Source: an uncultured Clostridia bacterium (GTDB lineage: Bacteria > Bacillota > Clostridia > Peptostreptococcales > Anaerovoracaceae). Taken from it: 5,025 nucleotides of DNA. The stretch covers positions 1-5,025 of the forward strand of contig CALFUG010000412.1 in NCBI GenBank assembly GCA_937928455.1, read 5' to 3'. Under the pieces are notes generated by a model that did not search any database, had not been told where the DNA came from, and saw nothing but the letters and a program-made list of their open reading frames with translations. Both the position numbers and the translations under genes were made by a program. Below, piece by piece: positions 4,353-5,025 of the stretch; position 1 is the first letter of the stretch; the number at the start of each line of letters is the position of its first letter.

Positions 4353-5025
4353 ATGGAAACTATGTTATCAAAAAAAGGAATAAACTTCAATGCCCTAGAG
4401 AAAGAGATTTACAAAATTGGCTGCGAATTTGCCGCTGGATTGATGAGCCAGGTGCTGGAGGTTATGGATGAGCACCTTGAGAACGAAAGGGATAAAAAGC
4501 AGTACCGCCACAAAGGAAAACGCTGGACGTCTTTGAAAACCCTTATGGGAGAGGTCCCTTATGGCAGAACGGTATATGAGAGGAAACTGGAAAGCGGGGA
4601 AACGGCCTGCGTTTACCTTCTGGACGAAGTGCTCAAGCTTGACACCTTTGGCAAGGTGACTTCCAATTTGGCCGCTAGAATCGCCGAATGTGCCAGTGTC
4701 TGCTCCTATCGGGAAGCCGCGGAGAAAGTGAGCAGCATGACCGGCCAGACCATCAGCCACGTAGGAGCCTGGAATGTCATTCAGGATTTAGGAGACAAAC
4801 TGTCTGAAATTGAGGAAGCGAATGCCCGGCTTGCGAAAGCCGAGCAAGGAAGAGGCGAAGTAATCACACCGATCCTGTTTGAGGAAGCCGATGGAGTCTG
4901 GATCAATATGCAGAGAAAAGACCGTCCGGCAAAGGGTCGGAAAAGCGAGATGAAAATGGCGGCAGCCTATGATGGATGGGAGCTAGAGGGGCAAGAACGA
5001 TATGCACTGCGAAATAAAGTAATGG
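4350..5025 (+). CDS. ISLre2-family (UPF0236) transposase, N-terminal part, cut by window edge
   Basis: An open frame of 225 codons without a stop runs off the right edge; family members are usually about 450-480 residues, so about half is present. It would catalyse movement of the surrounding element. Recognisable parts are the N-terminal helical region, the YRHKGKRWTSLKTLMGEVPY segment (52-71) followed by R73-T74-VYER, a helical stretch with a likely HTH-like part (AAEKVSSMTGQTISHVGAW, about 123-141), and EEADGVWINMQ (178-188). D181 in EADGV probably is the first acidic catalytic residue; later ones lie outside the window. AGGAGG (4339-4344) precedes two adjacent ATG codons: 4350 gives 5-nt spacing and 4353 gives 8 nt, so the second may be the one used. 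No frameshift is seen, so the gene may be intact. Confidence 0.9.
   Translation, partial: MMETMLSKKGINFNALEKEIYKIGCEFAAGLMSQVLEVMDEHLENERDKKQYRHKGKRWTSLKTLMGEVPYGRTVYERKLESGETACVYLLDEVLKLDTFGKVTSNLAARIAECASVCSYREAAEKVSSMTGQTISHVGAWNVIQDLGDKLSEIEEANARLAKAEQGRGEVITPILFEEADGVWINMQRKDRPAKGRKSEMKMAAAYDGWELEGQERYALRNKVM

Larger units (their letters stand above)
4240..5025 (+). mobile_element. ISLre2-family insertion sequence, left part (left end approximate, right end outside window)
   Basis: The element is recognised by its UPF0236/ISLre2 transposase. The left terminus cannot be fixed without the right end; it should lie between the operon terminator (ends 4222) and the transposase ribosome binding site (4339), and 4240 is only a placeholder. 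The leader contains a 9-bp hairpin and sequence complementary to the transposase start. No target-site duplication can be checked here. By eye the interior is richer in G+C than the A/T-rich junction, which fits horizontal acquisition. It sits in an intergenic position and disrupts no visible gene. Confidence 0.75.

Noticed and set aside
4244..4471. Plus-strand 75-residue open frame
   Set aside because: It spans the IS leader and overlaps the transposase in another frame; no family features and no ribosome site.
4395..4760. Minus-strand 121-residue open frame
   Set aside because: Antisense shadow of the transposase, without recognisable features.

Overview
The window looks like chromosomal DNA from a low-to-moderate-GC Firmicute, most likely an anaerobic Clostridia-type bacterium. 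The evidence is strong AGGAGG-type ribosome binding sites, canonical TATAAT promoters, and closest remembered resemblance of the DinB, HD-domain, Usp-like and ISLre2 proteins to clostridial relatives. No genus can be fixed from the sequence alone.

Layout: (1) Positions 1-401, minus strand: the 5' part of a Y-family DNA polymerase IV gene (dinB), running off the left edge. Its likely promoter sits so close to the ATG that the mRNA may be leaderless. (2) Positions 504-1711, plus strand: a two-gene unit encoding a HAD-superfamily phosphatase-like hydrolase and a small universal-stress/KdpD-like UspA-fold protein, transcribed from an extended -10 promoter divergent from dinB. (3) Positions 1731-2447, minus strand: an HD-domain metal-dependent phosphohydrolase, convergent with the Usp gene and only 19 bp from it. 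(4) Positions 2591-4198, plus strand: a near-consensus sigma-A promoter drives a DUF308/HdeD-like six-helix membrane protein and, 6 bp further on, an AI-2E/PerM-family transporter, closed by a clear intrinsic terminator. (5) Positions about 4240-5025, plus strand: the left part of an ISLre2-family (UPF0236) insertion sequence, with its transposase running off the right edge. It lies just behind the operon terminator and breaks no visible gene.

The resident genes fit housekeeping, damage-tolerance and envelope roles: a translesion polymerase, two uncharacterised hydrolases, a stress-type nucleotide-binding fold and two membrane proteins. Nothing shows that they form one pathway. I see no defence system, CRISPR array, tRNA or rRNA. 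The most interesting non-coding signal is in the transposase leader. An upstream segment there can pair in two alternative registers with the Shine-Dalgarno/start region, and a weak promoter lies between the two arms. This is the layout expected if read-through transcripts, but not the element's own transcript, are silenced.
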